Source: MKUN01 sp964481425
GTDB taxonomy: Bacteria > Bacteroidota > Bacteroidia > Chitinophagales > Chitinophagaceae
Length of the DNA stretch: 64,000 nucleotides
Assembly (NCBI GenBank): GCA_964481425.1
Contig: CAYZTM010000010.1
Coordinates: forward strand, 1-64,000
Direction: 5' to 3'
Position numbers and translations under genes: made by a program. The notes under the pieces were generated by a model that searched no databases, was not told the origin of the DNA, and saw only the letters and a list, made by a program, of their open reading frames with translations. Below, one piece after another: positions 1 through 8,544 of this stretch. The stretch's first letter is position 1; each line of letters starts with the position of its first letter.

Positions 1-61
<61 letters not shown>

Positions 62-109
62 CTTTTGAGGTGGGCAAAGATAATCGAAAAATAATAAAGC
101 AGGAAACTA

Positions 110-1384
110 TTACACCACCCATTCCACAATACTGTTCACATATTCGGGCTTATAAGCTGCCTGTACTTTAATGTAATTGTCGGTATAGCCTTCCATAGCC
201 CCATTCTTCTCTGCACCCTCAAACAGTACTTTTCTCGTCTCTCCCCGGTGCTGTTCGGTGAAATATTGCATTTTTTGGTAAGACAGGTTGCGCAATATCT
301 TATTGCGTTCATGGCGTGTGTGTATGGGTACTACCGGCTGTATGTCCAGTGCTTCGGTGTTAGTGCGTTCTGAATAAGTGAATACATGCAGGTAAGAGAT
401 ATCCAGCCCGTGCAGGAACTCAAAGGTCTCCCGGAAGTCTTCCTCACTTTCCGACGGGAAACCTACGATCACGTCCACACCTATGCAGCAATGGGGCATC
501 AGTTCTTTTATTTTGGCCACGCGTTCTGCATACAGTTCGCGGCGATAGCGGCGCTTCATCAGGCCCAGTATCCGGTTGCTGCCGCTTTGCAATGGTATAT
601 GAAAATGCGGCATGAATTTCTTTGACCCTGCTACAAATTCTATGATCTCATTGCTCAGCAGGTTAGGCTCTATGGATGATATGCGGTAGCGTTCTATACC
701 TTCGGTGGCTTCTATTGCCTGTACCAGTTCATAGAAGCTTTCTTCTCGTTTCTTCCCACCCTCATTGCCTTTACCGAAGTCGCCAAGGTTAATCCCGGTC
801 AGCACTATTTCCTTCGTGCCGCCTGCGGCCAGTTCCTGTATGTTTTGCAATACGCCTGCTATGCTATCACTGCGGCTGTGTCCCCGGGCCATAGGTATGG
901 TGCAGAAGGTACAGCTATAGTCGCAGCCGTCCTGCACTTTCAGGAAGGTGCGCGTACGGTCGTTGATGGAGTAGGAGCTATGGAAACCTTCCACTTCCTC
1001 TATGTCGCAGGAGCATATCTTGCTGCTGTCGCCCTTGGTAAAGTCATTCAGGTGCTTTGCAAGGTTGAATTTTTCTGCAGCGCCCAGTACCAGGTCCACC
1101 CCCTCTATGTTTGCTATCTCTTCCGGCTTCAGTTGCGCATAGCATCCCGTAACTACCACGGTTGCCTGCGGTGAGCGGCGCTGTATCCTGCGTACTATTT
1201 GCCGGCATTCCTTATCGGCATTCTCTGTTACAGAGCAGGTATTGATCACATATACATCGGCTTCATCTTCAAATTCCTTCTTCATAAAGCCCTCAGCTTC
1301 AAGCATACGGCTCAGTGTCGATGTCTCGGAGTAGTTCAGCTTGCAGCCCAGTGTATGAAATGCTATGGTTTTGCGCTCCTGCAT
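110..1384 (-). CDS. mtaB: tRNA (N6-threonylcarbamoyladenosine-C2)-methylthiotransferase MtaB
   Basis: Radical-SAM methylthiotransferase that converts t6A37 to ms2t6A in tRNAs reading ANN codons, cytoplasmic. Counting from the upstream ATG at 1396, the N-terminal MTTase domain carries the three cluster cysteines (C18, C54, C85). The radical SAM motif CDYSCTFC gives C158, C162 and C165. The LGCKLNYSE opening and the length of about 425 aa fit MtaB rather than MiaB or RimO. A -7 element (TAGATTTG, 1401 to 1394) covers the ATG at 1396, so the ATG at 1384 (MQERKT) is the likelier start and the mRNA would be nearly leaderless. It sits next to a tRNA gene; no operon partner is visible. Confidence 0.93.
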   Translation of the reverse strand: MQERKTIAFHTLGCKLNYSETSTLSRMLEAEGFMKKEFEDEADVYVINTCSVTENADKECRQIVRRIQRRSPQATVVVTGCYAQLKPEEIANIEGVDLVLGAAEKFNLAKHLNDFTKGDSSKICSCDIEEVEGFHSSYSINDRTRTFLKVQDGCDYSCTFCTIPMARGHSRSDSIAGVLQNIQELAAGGTKEIVLTGINLGDFGKGNEGGKKREESFYELVQAIEATEGIERYRISSIEPNLLSNEIIEFVAGSKKFMPHFHIPLQSGSNRILGLMKRRYRRELYAERVAKIKELMPHCCIGVDVIVGFPSESEEDFRETFEFLHGLDISYLHVFTYSERTNTEALDIQPVVPIHTRHERNKILRNLSYQKMQYFTEQHRGETRKVLFEGAEKNGAMEGYTDNYIKVQAAYKPEYVNSIVEWVV

Positions 1385-1393
1385 AAAGGGCTG

Positions 1394-1401
1394 CAAATCT
1401 A
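1394..1401 (-). promoter_or_regulatory. -7 promoter element TAGATTTG for mtaB
   Basis: On the minus strand this matches the Bacteroidota -7 consensus TAnnTTTG exactly. It lies 9 bp upstream of the ATG at 1384. No clear -33 TTTG is seen, so the call rests on one box and its position. Confidence 0.45.
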
Positions 1402-1481
1402 GCTATATTTTGCCATATGGCTTTTATACAGTTCTTGCACTGGCACATTTTTATTAGCCATTTATTTGAAATATTTTGTGC

Positions 1482-2042
1482 ATGATGAAGAGAGCAATAT
1501 ATCTTATAGCAGGCATTCTTGTTTTAAGCATGCTATCCTGCAACAGGCTGAAACAACTGGCCACCATAAACGTACCTATACCGTACAATTACGATTTTAC
1601 GGTACCCGATTATGTTGATACTATGGATATTCCCTTAGGCTCCGGGCTTGATATCGCATTGCCCGCAATACCTATTGAAACAAATTCGCAACAGTACCTT
1701 AAGGACTACAATACCTCGCCCGAAAAGATAGTAGGTGTTACTTTAAGCACTTTAACCCTTAGGGTGCTTCAGCCACCGGGAGGTAATTTCGATTTTATCT
1801 CAGCCGTAAGTGTTTATCTCTCAGCTCCCGGATTACCTGAAGTCCAGGTAGCCTCTAAATATGGTATACCCAATGGGGTAGATTCACTTTCGCTCGACTG
1901 TACCGGCGATGACCTTCGTAATTATTTCCTTAGCGATACTATGTATGTACGGCTCAATGGCCATTTCGATGAGGCCCCGCCACCTAATACCACATTCCGC
2001 ATACACTCCGTCTTTACGCTGCGCGCTAACCCACTGAATTAA
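1482..2042 (+). CDS. Putative lipoprotein of unknown function
   Basis: About 187 aa. It begins with a short basic N-terminus and a hydrophobic stretch ending in a lipobox LSMLSC, so it is probably a lipid-anchored envelope protein. The mature part is rich in Pro, Thr and Val with no Cys pair or known motif that I recognise; the later part (LTLRVLQPPGGNFDFI) suggests beta-strands. Start is one of two adjacent ATGs (1482 or 1485); an in-frame TTG at 1476 is less likely. It stands alone between the divergent mtaB and a strong terminator at 2044. Confidence 0.75.
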   Translation: MMKRAIYLIAGILVLSMLSCNRLKQLATINVPIPYNYDFTVPDYVDTMDIPLGSGLDIALPAIPIETNSQQYLKDYNTSPEKIVGVTLSTLTLRVLQPPGGNFDFISAVSVYLSAPGLPEVQVASKYGIPNGVDSLSLDCTGDDLRNYFLSDTMYVRLNGHFDEAPPPNTTFRIHSVFTLRANPLN

Positions 2043-2043
2043 A

Positions 2044-2071
2044 ATAGCCCCCTGTTTTTGCAGGGGGCTAT
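2044..2071. terminator. Bidirectional hairpin terminator
   Basis: An 11-bp perfect stem (ATAGCCCCCTG paired with CAGGGGGCTAT) around a 6-nt loop lies between convergent genes ending at 2042 and 2092. The minus-strand reading is followed by TTTT. Confidence 0.8.
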
Positions 2072-2091
2072 CATTTTATGATCAATATTTC

Positions 2092-2970
2092 TTAAAACCT
2101 GTAACCAAGGCGGAATGAGAACTGTACCATTTCCCTGGTTTCCTGGTCCATGTTGTTGAGCTGGTTAACAAATGTAAAGCCCCAGCCGAAGTCCATACCT
2201 ATATACAGGTGTTTGCCCGGGTTCATGTTCAGCGAGTGCATAAGCATTCCGCCGAACTGGAAATTTTCTACATTGCCTGTGGGGTAATTGTAATAATAGT
2301 AGTAATTATTAAGGTAGGTGTCATATTGAGCAGGCCTTTGTCCTGAGGTTATAGATAGCAGGGGAGCTATGCTGTATTTCACCTTGCCTTTGCTTCCCGA
2401 AGGGTATATCTTAGGCCCTATCATAAAATTGAAGTTGGTATAAGAGGTCCAGCTGCTGCCGCTATTCCCTCCCGGTACATAAATGTCGCTGGCCTCACCA
2501 AAGGTCAGGTTCATTGGCACATACAGGCTCACAAAACCCCTCTTGCCGAAATTGTGTTCATAGCTCAGGCCAATGCCAAAACCATTTTCAGTGATATTTG
2601 CCGGTGAGAAGGTCACCAGGTTCGCAGCATAGGCTATCTTCTTTTTGCCGTGCCTGTCATGGCGGCTGCCGCCCCTTATCTCGCGGTTGTCATCATCTTC
2701 GTCGCGAAATCTGCCCCTACGGTCGTCAAACGCATCTTCCGAGCCATTCTCATATTCCACTCTTTCCAGGTCACTTTTGTTGATAGTATAGTCGGGCCCT
2801 TTGCTGTTATCTGCCCTTTTATAGGTAATGGTCCGGGGGCCCACTTCCTTTACTTTACCTTCTATTACATCGCCGTTCTTTTTGTAGATCCTGTCTTGTG
2901 CATAGCTGTTCATGCCTATAGCTACTGCCGCTGCACCCAGGAATAAGACTTTTAAGTTCATAGAGCTCAT
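2092..2970 (-). CDS. Secreted protein with C-terminal outer-membrane-barrel-like region
   Basis: 292 aa with a signal peptide ending near NSYAQ. Next comes a segment of about 60 aa (DRIYKKNGDVIEGKVKEVGP...) of the kind often found at the front of Bacteroidota outer membrane proteins. A charged linker rich in Asp/Arg/His (DDRRGRFRDEDDDNR) follows. The rest has alternating aromatic strands and ends in FRLGYRF, a terminal aromatic typical of beta-barrels. Function unknown. ATG codons at 2970 and 2961 are both possible starts; a -7 element lies at 3003-2996. Confidence 0.75.
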   Translation of the reverse strand: MSSMNLKVLFLGAAAVAIGMNSYAQDRIYKKNGDVIEGKVKEVGPRTITYKRADNSKGPDYTINKSDLERVEYENGSEDAFDDRRGRFRDEDDDNREIRGGSRHDRHGKKKIAYAANLVTFSPANITENGFGIGLSYEHNFGKRGFVSLYVPMNLTFGEASDIYVPGGNSGSSWTSYTNFNFMIGPKIYPSGSKGKVKYSIAPLLSITSGQRPAQYDTYLNNYYYYYNYPTGNVENFQFGGMLMHSLNMNPGKHLYIGMDFGWGFTFVNQLNNMDQETREMVQFSFRLGYRF

Positions 2971-2995
2971 TTTTCTCGATTGTTTTTTGGTTTTG

Positions 2996-3003
2996 CAAAT
3001 CTA
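2996..3003 (-). promoter_or_regulatory. -7 promoter element TAGATTTG upstream of the barrel-like protein
   Basis: Exact match to TAnnTTTG on the minus strand, 26 bp ahead of the ATG at 2970. No convincing -33 element was found. Confidence 0.4.
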
Positions 3004-3025
3004 CAACACAAATAGTGCCAGAATT

Positions 3026-4198
3026 TTAACAATATGTAAAATTACCATGATTACTTTCAATTACCACCTCTTTTCTTTCGCTTTTTTCTACATATCCCGA
3101 TACCTGTGCTGCTATCCCGAAGCTTTCAGAGATGCCCACAATGGCTTCTGCCGTTTCTTTGTCTGTAAAGAGTTCCAGTCTTTGCCCCATGTTGAATACC
3201 TGGTACATCTCCTTCCAGTCCGTACCTGCCGATTCCTGTATCATTTTAAATAACGGAGGTATCGGCAATAAATTGTTTTTAATCACGCGTAATGGCGAGG
3301 GCAGGTAATGCAGGCACTTGCTTTGGCCGCCCCCGCTGCAGTGTATGATGCCGTTTATCTTGTCAAAATGTTGTTCCAGTACTTTTAGTACCACCGGGGC
3401 GTACGTGCGGGTGGGGGAGAGCAGCATTTTACCTACGTTAAGTGGGGTTTCTGTTGCATCTGTTACCCTGTAGGCGCCATTATATACCACTTCTTCCGGC
3501 AGGGCGGGGTCCACGCTTTCAGGGTATTTGGCTGCATATTCTTTATGCAGCATCTCATGCCTGGCGCTTGTGAGCCCATTACTGCCTATGCCGCTGTTAT
3601 ATTCATCTTCATAGCTCGCCTGTCCATAACTGGCCAGCGATACCAATACATCGCCCGGCTGCATCTTTTCGGTAGTGACCAGTTTGTCCCTGCGCATGCG
3701 GCAGGCCATGGTGCCATCCACTATTACAGTACGCACCACATCGCCCACATCGGCGGTCTCACCCCCCATCAGGTGAACATCTATACCATACTCTTTCATC
3801 TGGTCGAAGTAAGATTGCGTGCCATTTATTATGGCCGATATCACCTCCCCCGGTATCAGGTGCTTATTGCGCCCAATGGTTGATGAATAAGTGAAAGGCC
3901 CCGTTGCGCCCACACACAGCAGGTCGTCTATGTTCATTACTATGCTGTCTATGGCTATGCCCTTCCATACGCTCAGGTCACCTGTTTCTTTCCAGTACAG
4001 GTAGGCCAGTATCGATTTGGTGCCTGCGCCATCGGCATGCATCAGGTTGCAATAGGCCTCGTCATTGCCCCAATGGTCGGGGTATATCTTACAAAAGGCG
4101 TTGGGGTATAATCCTTTGTCCAGTTTGGCAATAGCTTTATGTACGTCTTCCTTTTGTGCAGATACGCCCCTTAGGTTGTAGCGGTTGTTATCACTCAT
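3026..4198 (-). CDS. purM: Phosphoribosylformylglycinamidine cyclo-ligase (AIR synthase)
   Basis: Purine biosynthesis step 5: FGAM plus ATP gives AIR. The 390-aa protein opens with YNLRGVSAQKEDVHKAI and has the PurM-type nucleotide region (HADGAGTKS, MNIDDLLCVGA, MGGETADVGD) and a C-terminal domain with HCSGGGQSK. The length and insertions match the Bacteroidota branch, longer than the E. coli enzyme of about 345 aa. A -7 box at 4229-4222 precedes the ATG by about 24 bp. It is a single gene, not part of a pur operon in this window. Confidence 0.9.
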   Translation of the reverse strand: MSDNNRYNLRGVSAQKEDVHKAIAKLDKGLYPNAFCKIYPDHWGNDEAYCNLMHADGAGTKSILAYLYWKETGDLSVWKGIAIDSIVMNIDDLLCVGATGPFTYSSTIGRNKHLIPGEVISAIINGTQSYFDQMKEYGIDVHLMGGETADVGDVVRTVIVDGTMACRMRRDKLVTTEKMQPGDVLVSLASYGQASYEDEYNSGIGSNGLTSARHEMLHKEYAAKYPESVDPALPEEVVYNGAYRVTDATETPLNVGKMLLSPTRTYAPVVLKVLEQHFDKINGIIHCSGGGQSKCLHYLPSPLRVIKNNLLPIPPLFKMIQESAGTDWKEMYQVFNMGQRLELFTDKETAEAIVGISESFGIAAQVSGYVEKSERKEVVIESNHGNFTYC

Positions 4199-4596
4199 AT
4201 ATCGGTTAATGTGCTTGCGGCCAAAGATAGGTCATATGCGCCCTATTTTTGAATGGCCCCACGTTTACTGCACCCGGGTTTCACCGATTTTTTTGGTGGA
4301 AATTAAGATTTATGATAATTTTACATCGTAAATAATTACACGTCCCAAATGGGAACATACAACAGGGGAAGCCTCATCAACTTAGCTTCCTTTACATACG
4401 CTGAAACAGTTCTTTCACAGCAGTTCTACATCGCAGAGAATATGGTGAACCACCGCAAGATGGTACACCCCCCTTGCATCCTTTAATATAATGTTGGCAT
4501 ACCGCCATTTTGCTGCATAGCCATAGCTATGTCCGCTCATCCCGGTTCAGGGATACATATATCAATTCAGTTATTCACACACCAAAACCATAATGT
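4199..4596. other. Intergenic region between purM and the SPFH gene
   Basis: 398 bp between divergent genes. It holds the purM -7 element TATCTTTG (minus, 4229-4222) and a small perfect inverted repeat CATAGC/GCTATG with a 4-bp spacer at 4516-4531, about 65 bp ahead of the SPFH start. No open frame looks coding and no RNA gene was recognised. Confidence 0.5.
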
Positions 4597-6519
4597 ATGA
4601 ACATTTCAACTTTTCTGTTCAGCTACGGCTGGATCATTGTACTGGTACTCGCTGTAGTATTGTACAAAATCATTTTACGCGTCATCTTCGGTATGGTCAT
4701 CGTACCCGAGAACCGCATTGGTCTTGTCACCAAGAAGTTCGTGCTCTTCGGGGCTAACCGCGAGCTGCCCGATGGTCGCATTATTGCCACCAAAGGCGAA
4801 GCCGGTTTCCAGGCAAAGACCTTACCTCCCGGTCTTTACTGGTTCATGTTCCCCTGGCAGTACAGCGTAAGCATGGTACCCTTTACCGTCATCCCTGAAG
4901 GTAAGATTGGCCTCGTATTGGCCAAAGACGGGGCCGGTATACCCACAGGCCGCATATTGGCCCGCAAGGTCGATTGCGACAACTTCCAGGATGCGCATAA
5001 GTTCCTCGATAACGGAGGACAGCGTGGCCGCCAGACGGCTTACATCACTGCGGGCTCATACCGTATCAATACTTACCTGTTCGATGTGGTGGTCACCAAC
5101 CAGCTCATTATTCACGAGAACATGGTAGGAATTGTCACCACCCTCGATGGTGATCCCATTCCGCACGGGCAGATAGCCGGTAAGATGATAGAAGGACACA
5201 ACAACTTTCAGGACATCGATACCTTCATGAAGAACGGTGGTTGCCGGGGCCTGCAGCCTCATGTGATATTGGCTGGCTCCTATTATATCAATCCATGGGC
5301 CGTTCAGGTGGAGGAAACACCTATGACTGAAGTGCCTATAGGCAATGTAGGAGTGGTTATCAGTTACATTGGCGACGACGGTACAGACCTGACCGGTGAG
5401 ACCTTTAAGCACGGCAACATTGTGTCACGTGGCTACCGGGGTGTGTGGATGGAACCGCTTGGACCGGGTAAGTACCCTATTAACAAGTACACCATGAAGG
5501 TGGAGCTGGTACCTACTACCAACCTTGTGCTCAACTGGGCCAATGCCCGTAGCGAGGCGCACAACCTCGATAAGAATTTATGTACCATCACTGTGCGTTC
5601 CAAGGATGGCTTCCCTTTCAACCTCGACGTATCGCAGATCATACACGTACCTGCCAACGAAGCCCCTAAGGTGATCGCCCGTTTCGGCAGCATGACCAAC
5701 CTCGTGTCGCAGGTGCTCGAGCCGACTATTGGTAACTACTTCCGCAACTCCGCGCAGGATAGCGATGTGATATCCTTCCTTATTACCCGTAAGGAAAGGC
5801 AGGATGCAGCCAAGGCTCACATACGTGCCGTGCTCGATGAGTATAACGTGAATGCAGTAGATACACTGATAGGTGACATCGTTCCGCCCGAAGCACTGAT
5901 GAAGACCCTCACCGACCGTAAGATCGCACAGGAGGAGGAGAAGACCTATGAGACCCAGCGCATGGCACAGGAGAAACGCCAGGGCGTGGAGCGCGAGACC
6001 GCCATTGCCGACATGCAGAAAGACATCGTAAAGGCACAGCAAAGCGTAGAGATATCGCAGCGCACCGCCGATGCTACTGTGAAGAAAGCGGAAGGTGACG
6101 CAACCAGCCTGAAGTTGCAGGTGAATGCTGAGGCTGAAGCCACCAAGATGCGCGCCAATGCCGAAGCAGAAGCTACGAAGATGCGCGCCGCAGCACAGGC
6201 CGAGGCCACCAAGCTTAATGCTTCTGCTGAAGCAGAATTGATAGCCAAGACAGGTAATGCTGAGGCTGAGAAGATATTGGCCATTGGTAAGTCCACCGCC
6301 GAGGCTTACGAGCTCCAGGTGAAGGCTATGGGTGGCGACAACTTCACCCGCTACAAGATCACCGAAGAGATCGGTAAGAACGATGTGAAGATCATACCCG
6401 ATATCATCATCAACGGTGGTAACGGTACCGACGGTTCTCTAAGCGGCCTCATGGGTCTCAAACTGATGGAAATGCTTTCAGACAATAAAATGGATACCAA
6501 ACCCTCGAACGAAAACTAA
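4597..6519 (+). CDS. Membrane-anchored SPFH/flotillin-like protein with vault-like repeats
   Basis: 640 aa. One N-terminal membrane segment (about 9-32) is followed by four similar modules (about 36-98, 99-172, 173-247, 248-305). Each contains an IGLV/VGIV strand, a P-x-GRI turn, an NFQ/GFQ site and a PG/AGxYxIN end. An SPFH/band-7 region (about 308-430) follows, then a long Ala/Glu-rich coiled coil (about 440-580) with an 11-12-residue repeat (AEAEATKMRA). This order (repeats, SPFH-like shoulder, long helix) resembles major vault protein, but here it is membrane-tethered. A role as an oligomeric membrane-domain scaffold is an inference. It is a single gene with its own terminator. Confidence 0.8.
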   Translation: MNISTFLFSYGWIIVLVLAVVLYKIILRVIFGMVIVPENRIGLVTKKFVLFGANRELPDGRIIATKGEAGFQAKTLPPGLYWFMFPWQYSVSMVPFTVIPEGKIGLVLAKDGAGIPTGRILARKVDCDNFQDAHKFLDNGGQRGRQTAYITAGSYRINTYLFDVVVTNQLIIHENMVGIVTTLDGDPIPHGQIAGKMIEGHNNFQDIDTFMKNGGCRGLQPHVILAGSYYINPWAVQVEETPMTEVPIGNVGVVISYIGDDGTDLTGETFKHGNIVSRGYRGVWMEPLGPGKYPINKYTMKVELVPTTNLVLNWANARSEAHNLDKNLCTITVRSKDGFPFNLDVSQIIHVPANEAPKVIARFGSMTNLVSQVLEPTIGNYFRNSAQDSDVISFLITRKERQDAAKAHIRAVLDEYNVNAVDTLIGDIVPPEALMKTLTDRKIAQEEEKTYETQRMAQEKRQGVERETAIADMQKDIVKAQQSVEISQRTADATVKKAEGDATSLKLQVNAEAEATKMRANAEAEATKMRAAAQAEATKLNASAEAELIAKTGNAEAEKILAIGKSTAEAYELQVKAMGGDNFTRYKITEEIGKNDVKIIPDIIINGGNGTDGSLSGLMGLKLMEMLSDNKMDTKPSNEN

Positions 6520-6539
6520 ACCCTCACAAAACCAAAGAA

Positions 6540-6566
6540 AAGGGCTGCTGCAAAGCGGCCTTTTTT
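6540..6566 (+). terminator. Intrinsic terminator of the SPFH gene
   Basis: A 10-bp stem (AAGGGCTGCT with AGCGGCCTTT, two wobble pairs) closes a GCAA tetraloop and runs into a T tract, 20 bp past the stop codon. Confidence 0.75.
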
Positions 6567-6692
6567 GTGCTTGATCGCGTCAAATTCCCTTACAGGATCT
6601 TGCTGAGAGCGGCATGATCACAGTATTAAATGAAAAAGCCGGGATAAAGGGCACTGATGTGTGAAGCAATTAACAGGCGCTAAACTATTTAG

Positions 6693-7031
6693 TTAAACCT
6701 TTTTTACAAACTCTGACTTAAGGGCAACACCACCGAACCCATCTATCTTACAGTCAATATTGTGATCACTGTTTACCAACCGGATGTTCCTCACTTTGGT
6801 ACCTGCTTTTATACTTTGTGATGCACCCTTTACCGGCAGATTCTTTATTGTTACAACTGCATCTCCGTTTTGCAGAACATTTCCATTACAGTCTTTTACT
6901 ACAAAAGAATCATCTGTTGCATTGTCCTCATTTGGATTCCATTCATGTCCACATTCCGGACATGCAAGTAATGCATCAATTTGATAGGTATACTTCGATT
7001 TGCACAGAGGGCATGGAGAAAGTTCCGTCAT
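6693..7031 (-). CDS. yjdM: PhnA/YjdM family zinc-ribbon protein
   Basis: 112 aa. A zinc ribbon at the start (CPLC near residue 7 and CPEC near residue 24) is followed by the PhnA C-terminal domain (VVKDCNGNVLQNGDAVVTIKNLPVKG, KAGTKV, HNIDCKIDGFG). The family was once called alkylphosphonate uptake protein, but the role of YjdM-type members is unsettled; no phn genes are nearby. It is the first gene of a block of accessory character (6.7-11.2 kb) and has an isolated transcription unit. Confidence 0.88.
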   Translation of the reverse strand: MTELSPCPLCKSKYTYQIDALLACPECGHEWNPNEDNATDDSFVVKDCNGNVLQNGDAVVTIKNLPVKGASQSIKAGTKVRNIRLVNSDHNIDCKIDGFGGVALKSEFVKKV

Positions 7032-7154
7032 AAATATCGTGTTTTTTTTGATTGCAAAGTTTAAAAGCTATCCATTGCTAATTCTGATACAATTGGTAGG
7101 ATGCTTCTGGTCGCTTAGTGTGATGTTACTCGTTGCGGTAAAATTGAATTAAAT

Positions 7155-7553
7155 CTACTCCCCTTTTTCAATTGGGGGTCTATACTTGATCATAAAGTAC
7201 AGAAAGATGATCCTGGAATACCTCGTAAGCCAGGGCTGTATCAAAATGACCACTACAATACTGGTCAACAAAAAATAAAAGATGCTGTTGTCTTTGTAGG
7301 ATAGGCCGAATATCGGCCAGTACCAAAGGATATTGAGAAAAAACAGGATCATGGTCAGCGCATAGTTGATACCTCCGCCGCTGTTTCGTTTGTCCAGGTC
7401 TATTTGCTGGTCGCAGACCGGGCAGCGTTTAACCATATCGATACATCTGCTCAAGGGAAATACGCTCTTATTCTTAAACAAGAAGCCTTTTCTGCATGCC
7501 GGGCATCTCATTCGTAAAAAGCTGATGATCGCGTTAGGTTGGGACATGTACAC
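7155..7553 (-). CDS. DUF983 small membrane protein (first paralogue)
   Basis: 132 aa with a zinc-ribbon pair (MRCPACRKG and KRCPVCDQ), then GGGINYALT and two hydrophobic segments containing NILWYWPIFGLSYKD. This is the DUF983 pattern; function unknown. A second copy sits at 14827-15216. A perfect CRP-type palindrome lies 39 bp upstream of the first possible start (ATG 7553; 7547 also possible), downstream of the Crp gene on the same strand, so regulation by that Crp is likely (inference). Confidence 0.85.
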   Translation of the reverse strand: MYMSQPNAIISFLRMRCPACRKGFLFKNKSVFPLSRCIDMVKRCPVCDQQIDLDKRNSGGGINYALTMILFFLNILWYWPIFGLSYKDNSIFYFLLTSIVVVILIQPWLTRYSRIIFLYFMIKYRPPIEKGE

Positions 7554-7588
7554 TGTTTTGGCAAAAATAATTTCGTATCGATACAGGA

Positions 7589-7610
7589 AAATGTGATTTT
7601 TATCACATTT
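7589..7610. promoter_or_regulatory. CRP-type operator palindrome (TGTGA-N6-TCACA)
   Basis: AAATGTGA and TCACATTT are exact inverted arms with a 6-bp spacer, equal to the E. coli CRP consensus. The site is in the 90-bp gap between the crp stop (7644) and the DUF983 start (7553). The neighbouring Crp protein has the CRP-like recognition helix R-E-x3-R, which fits TGTGA half-sites. Confidence 0.7.
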
Positions 7611-7643
7611 GGTATAAATATTGGTCCAAACCCTTTCGCAAAC

Positions 7644-8351
7644 CTACCTGTAATTGGAGATCGCAGCCAGTCTTTTTACATCGATGATCCAGATCTTCCG
7701 GCCTTTGGTCTCAATGAGGCCTTCGTCCTTAAAATCACCAAGCAGCCTGACGATATTCTCCCTGGTTGCCCCGGTCATGTTCGCGATATCCTCCCGGCTC
7801 ACATTGATCATGACAGGCTGGTCTTCTACAGGGTTGTTTTTATATTTTTCCCGTAGCACCAATAGAGTTATAGCCAGACGTTCCCTGACCGAATGCTGGA
7901 CAAAAACGGAAATGTTATTAGCCAGGACGCCGAATTCATGGCTTAAGGTTTTTAATAGCTTTCTTGATAGAAGAGGGGCACGTTCCAACACAGCAAGAAA
8001 GGAGTCTTTAGGAATAAAGGAGATCATACAATCTTCCAGCGCCATAGCTGAATCGGGATAATGTTCTGAGGCCAGGAGCGCATGGTAACCGATGAACTCG
8101 CCGGAATTAGCCACATAGATGATCAATTCCTTTCCAAAGTGGTCAACCTTGTATTTTTTTACTTTCCCCTCGTTGATGTAATAGATCCCTGACGGTATTG
8201 TGCCTTCCCGGAATACTTGTTCCCCTTTGGTATATTTCTTTTCAGTAGCACCTTCAAACAGTTGCTCATACTCATCCGAAGACAAGCCCTCCAATATTGA
8301 TTGGGTGCCAAAATTCCATTTGTCGATCGGGAATATCCCCTTCAAGCTCAT
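7644..8351 (-). CDS. Crp/Fnr family transcriptional regulator
   Basis: 235 aa with an N-terminal cyclic-nucleotide-binding-like beta-roll (about 20-135, with FREGTIPSGIYYINEGKVKK), a dimer helix and a C-terminal winged helix (SREDIANMTGATRENIVRLL). The recognition helix has R-E-N-I-V-R, the CRP-type contact pattern, not the FNR E-x2-S-R type. There is only one Cys, so no FNR-like iron-sulfur cluster is expected. Two palindromes upstream (8376-8389 and 8396-8415) suggest autoregulation. The divergent partner is a methyltransferase gene. The effector is unknown. Confidence 0.88.
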   Translation of the reverse strand: MSLKGIFPIDKWNFGTQSILEGLSSDEYEQLFEGATEKKYTKGEQVFREGTIPSGIYYINEGKVKKYKVDHFGKELIIYVANSGEFIGYHALLASEHYPDSAMALEDCMISFIPKDSFLAVLERAPLLSRKLLKTLSHEFGVLANNISVFVQHSVRERLAITLLVLREKYKNNPVEDQPVMINVSREDIANMTGATRENIVRLLGDFKDEGLIETKGRKIWIIDVKRLAAISNYR

Positions 8352-8375
8352 AACGGCTAAATTAGGCTATTCAAA

Positions 8376-8389
8376 GTGATAAATATCAA
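8376..8389. promoter_or_regulatory. FNR/CRP-like palindrome upstream of crp
   Basis: GTGAT-AAAT-ATCAA differs from the FNR consensus TTGAT-N4-ATCAA by one base. It is centred about 31 bp before the crp start on the minus strand, where a bound regulator could block or steer the promoter. Confidence 0.45.
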
Positions 8390-8395
8390 TATTGG

Positions 8396-8415
8396 AAAGT
8401 GACAAAATACACTTT
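8396..8415. promoter_or_regulatory. Palindrome AAAGTG-N8-CACTTT in the crp/methyltransferase gap
   Basis: Perfect 6-bp inverted arms with an 8-bp spacer, just beyond the FNR-like site. A GTG half-site shared with the other two boxes makes it a candidate second operator. Confidence 0.4.
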
Positions 8416-8476
8416 TTACCTAAGCTGTTTAACCTAATTTGACCGCTTAAATGGGTTGCATGTACCAGCTGGCCGG

Positions 8477-8494
8477 ACAGGACCATTGTCCTGT
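8477..8494. promoter_or_regulatory. Inverted repeat ACAGGAC-CATT-GTCCTGT before the methyltransferase gene
   Basis: Perfect 7-bp arms around a 4-bp spacer, 51 bp upstream of the ATG at 8545. It could be an operator or an RNA hairpin in the leader; the sequence does not decide. Confidence 0.4.
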
Positions 8495-8544
8495 ACCCGC
8501 AAGTAATAGGATGGTATATGGACGGGCCAATAATATTGATTGAT

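Noticed and set aside
4516..4531. Riboswitch or RNA gene before the SPFH gene
   Set aside because: Only a 6-bp inverted repeat with 4-bp spacer is seen; there is no larger conserved fold or T tract.
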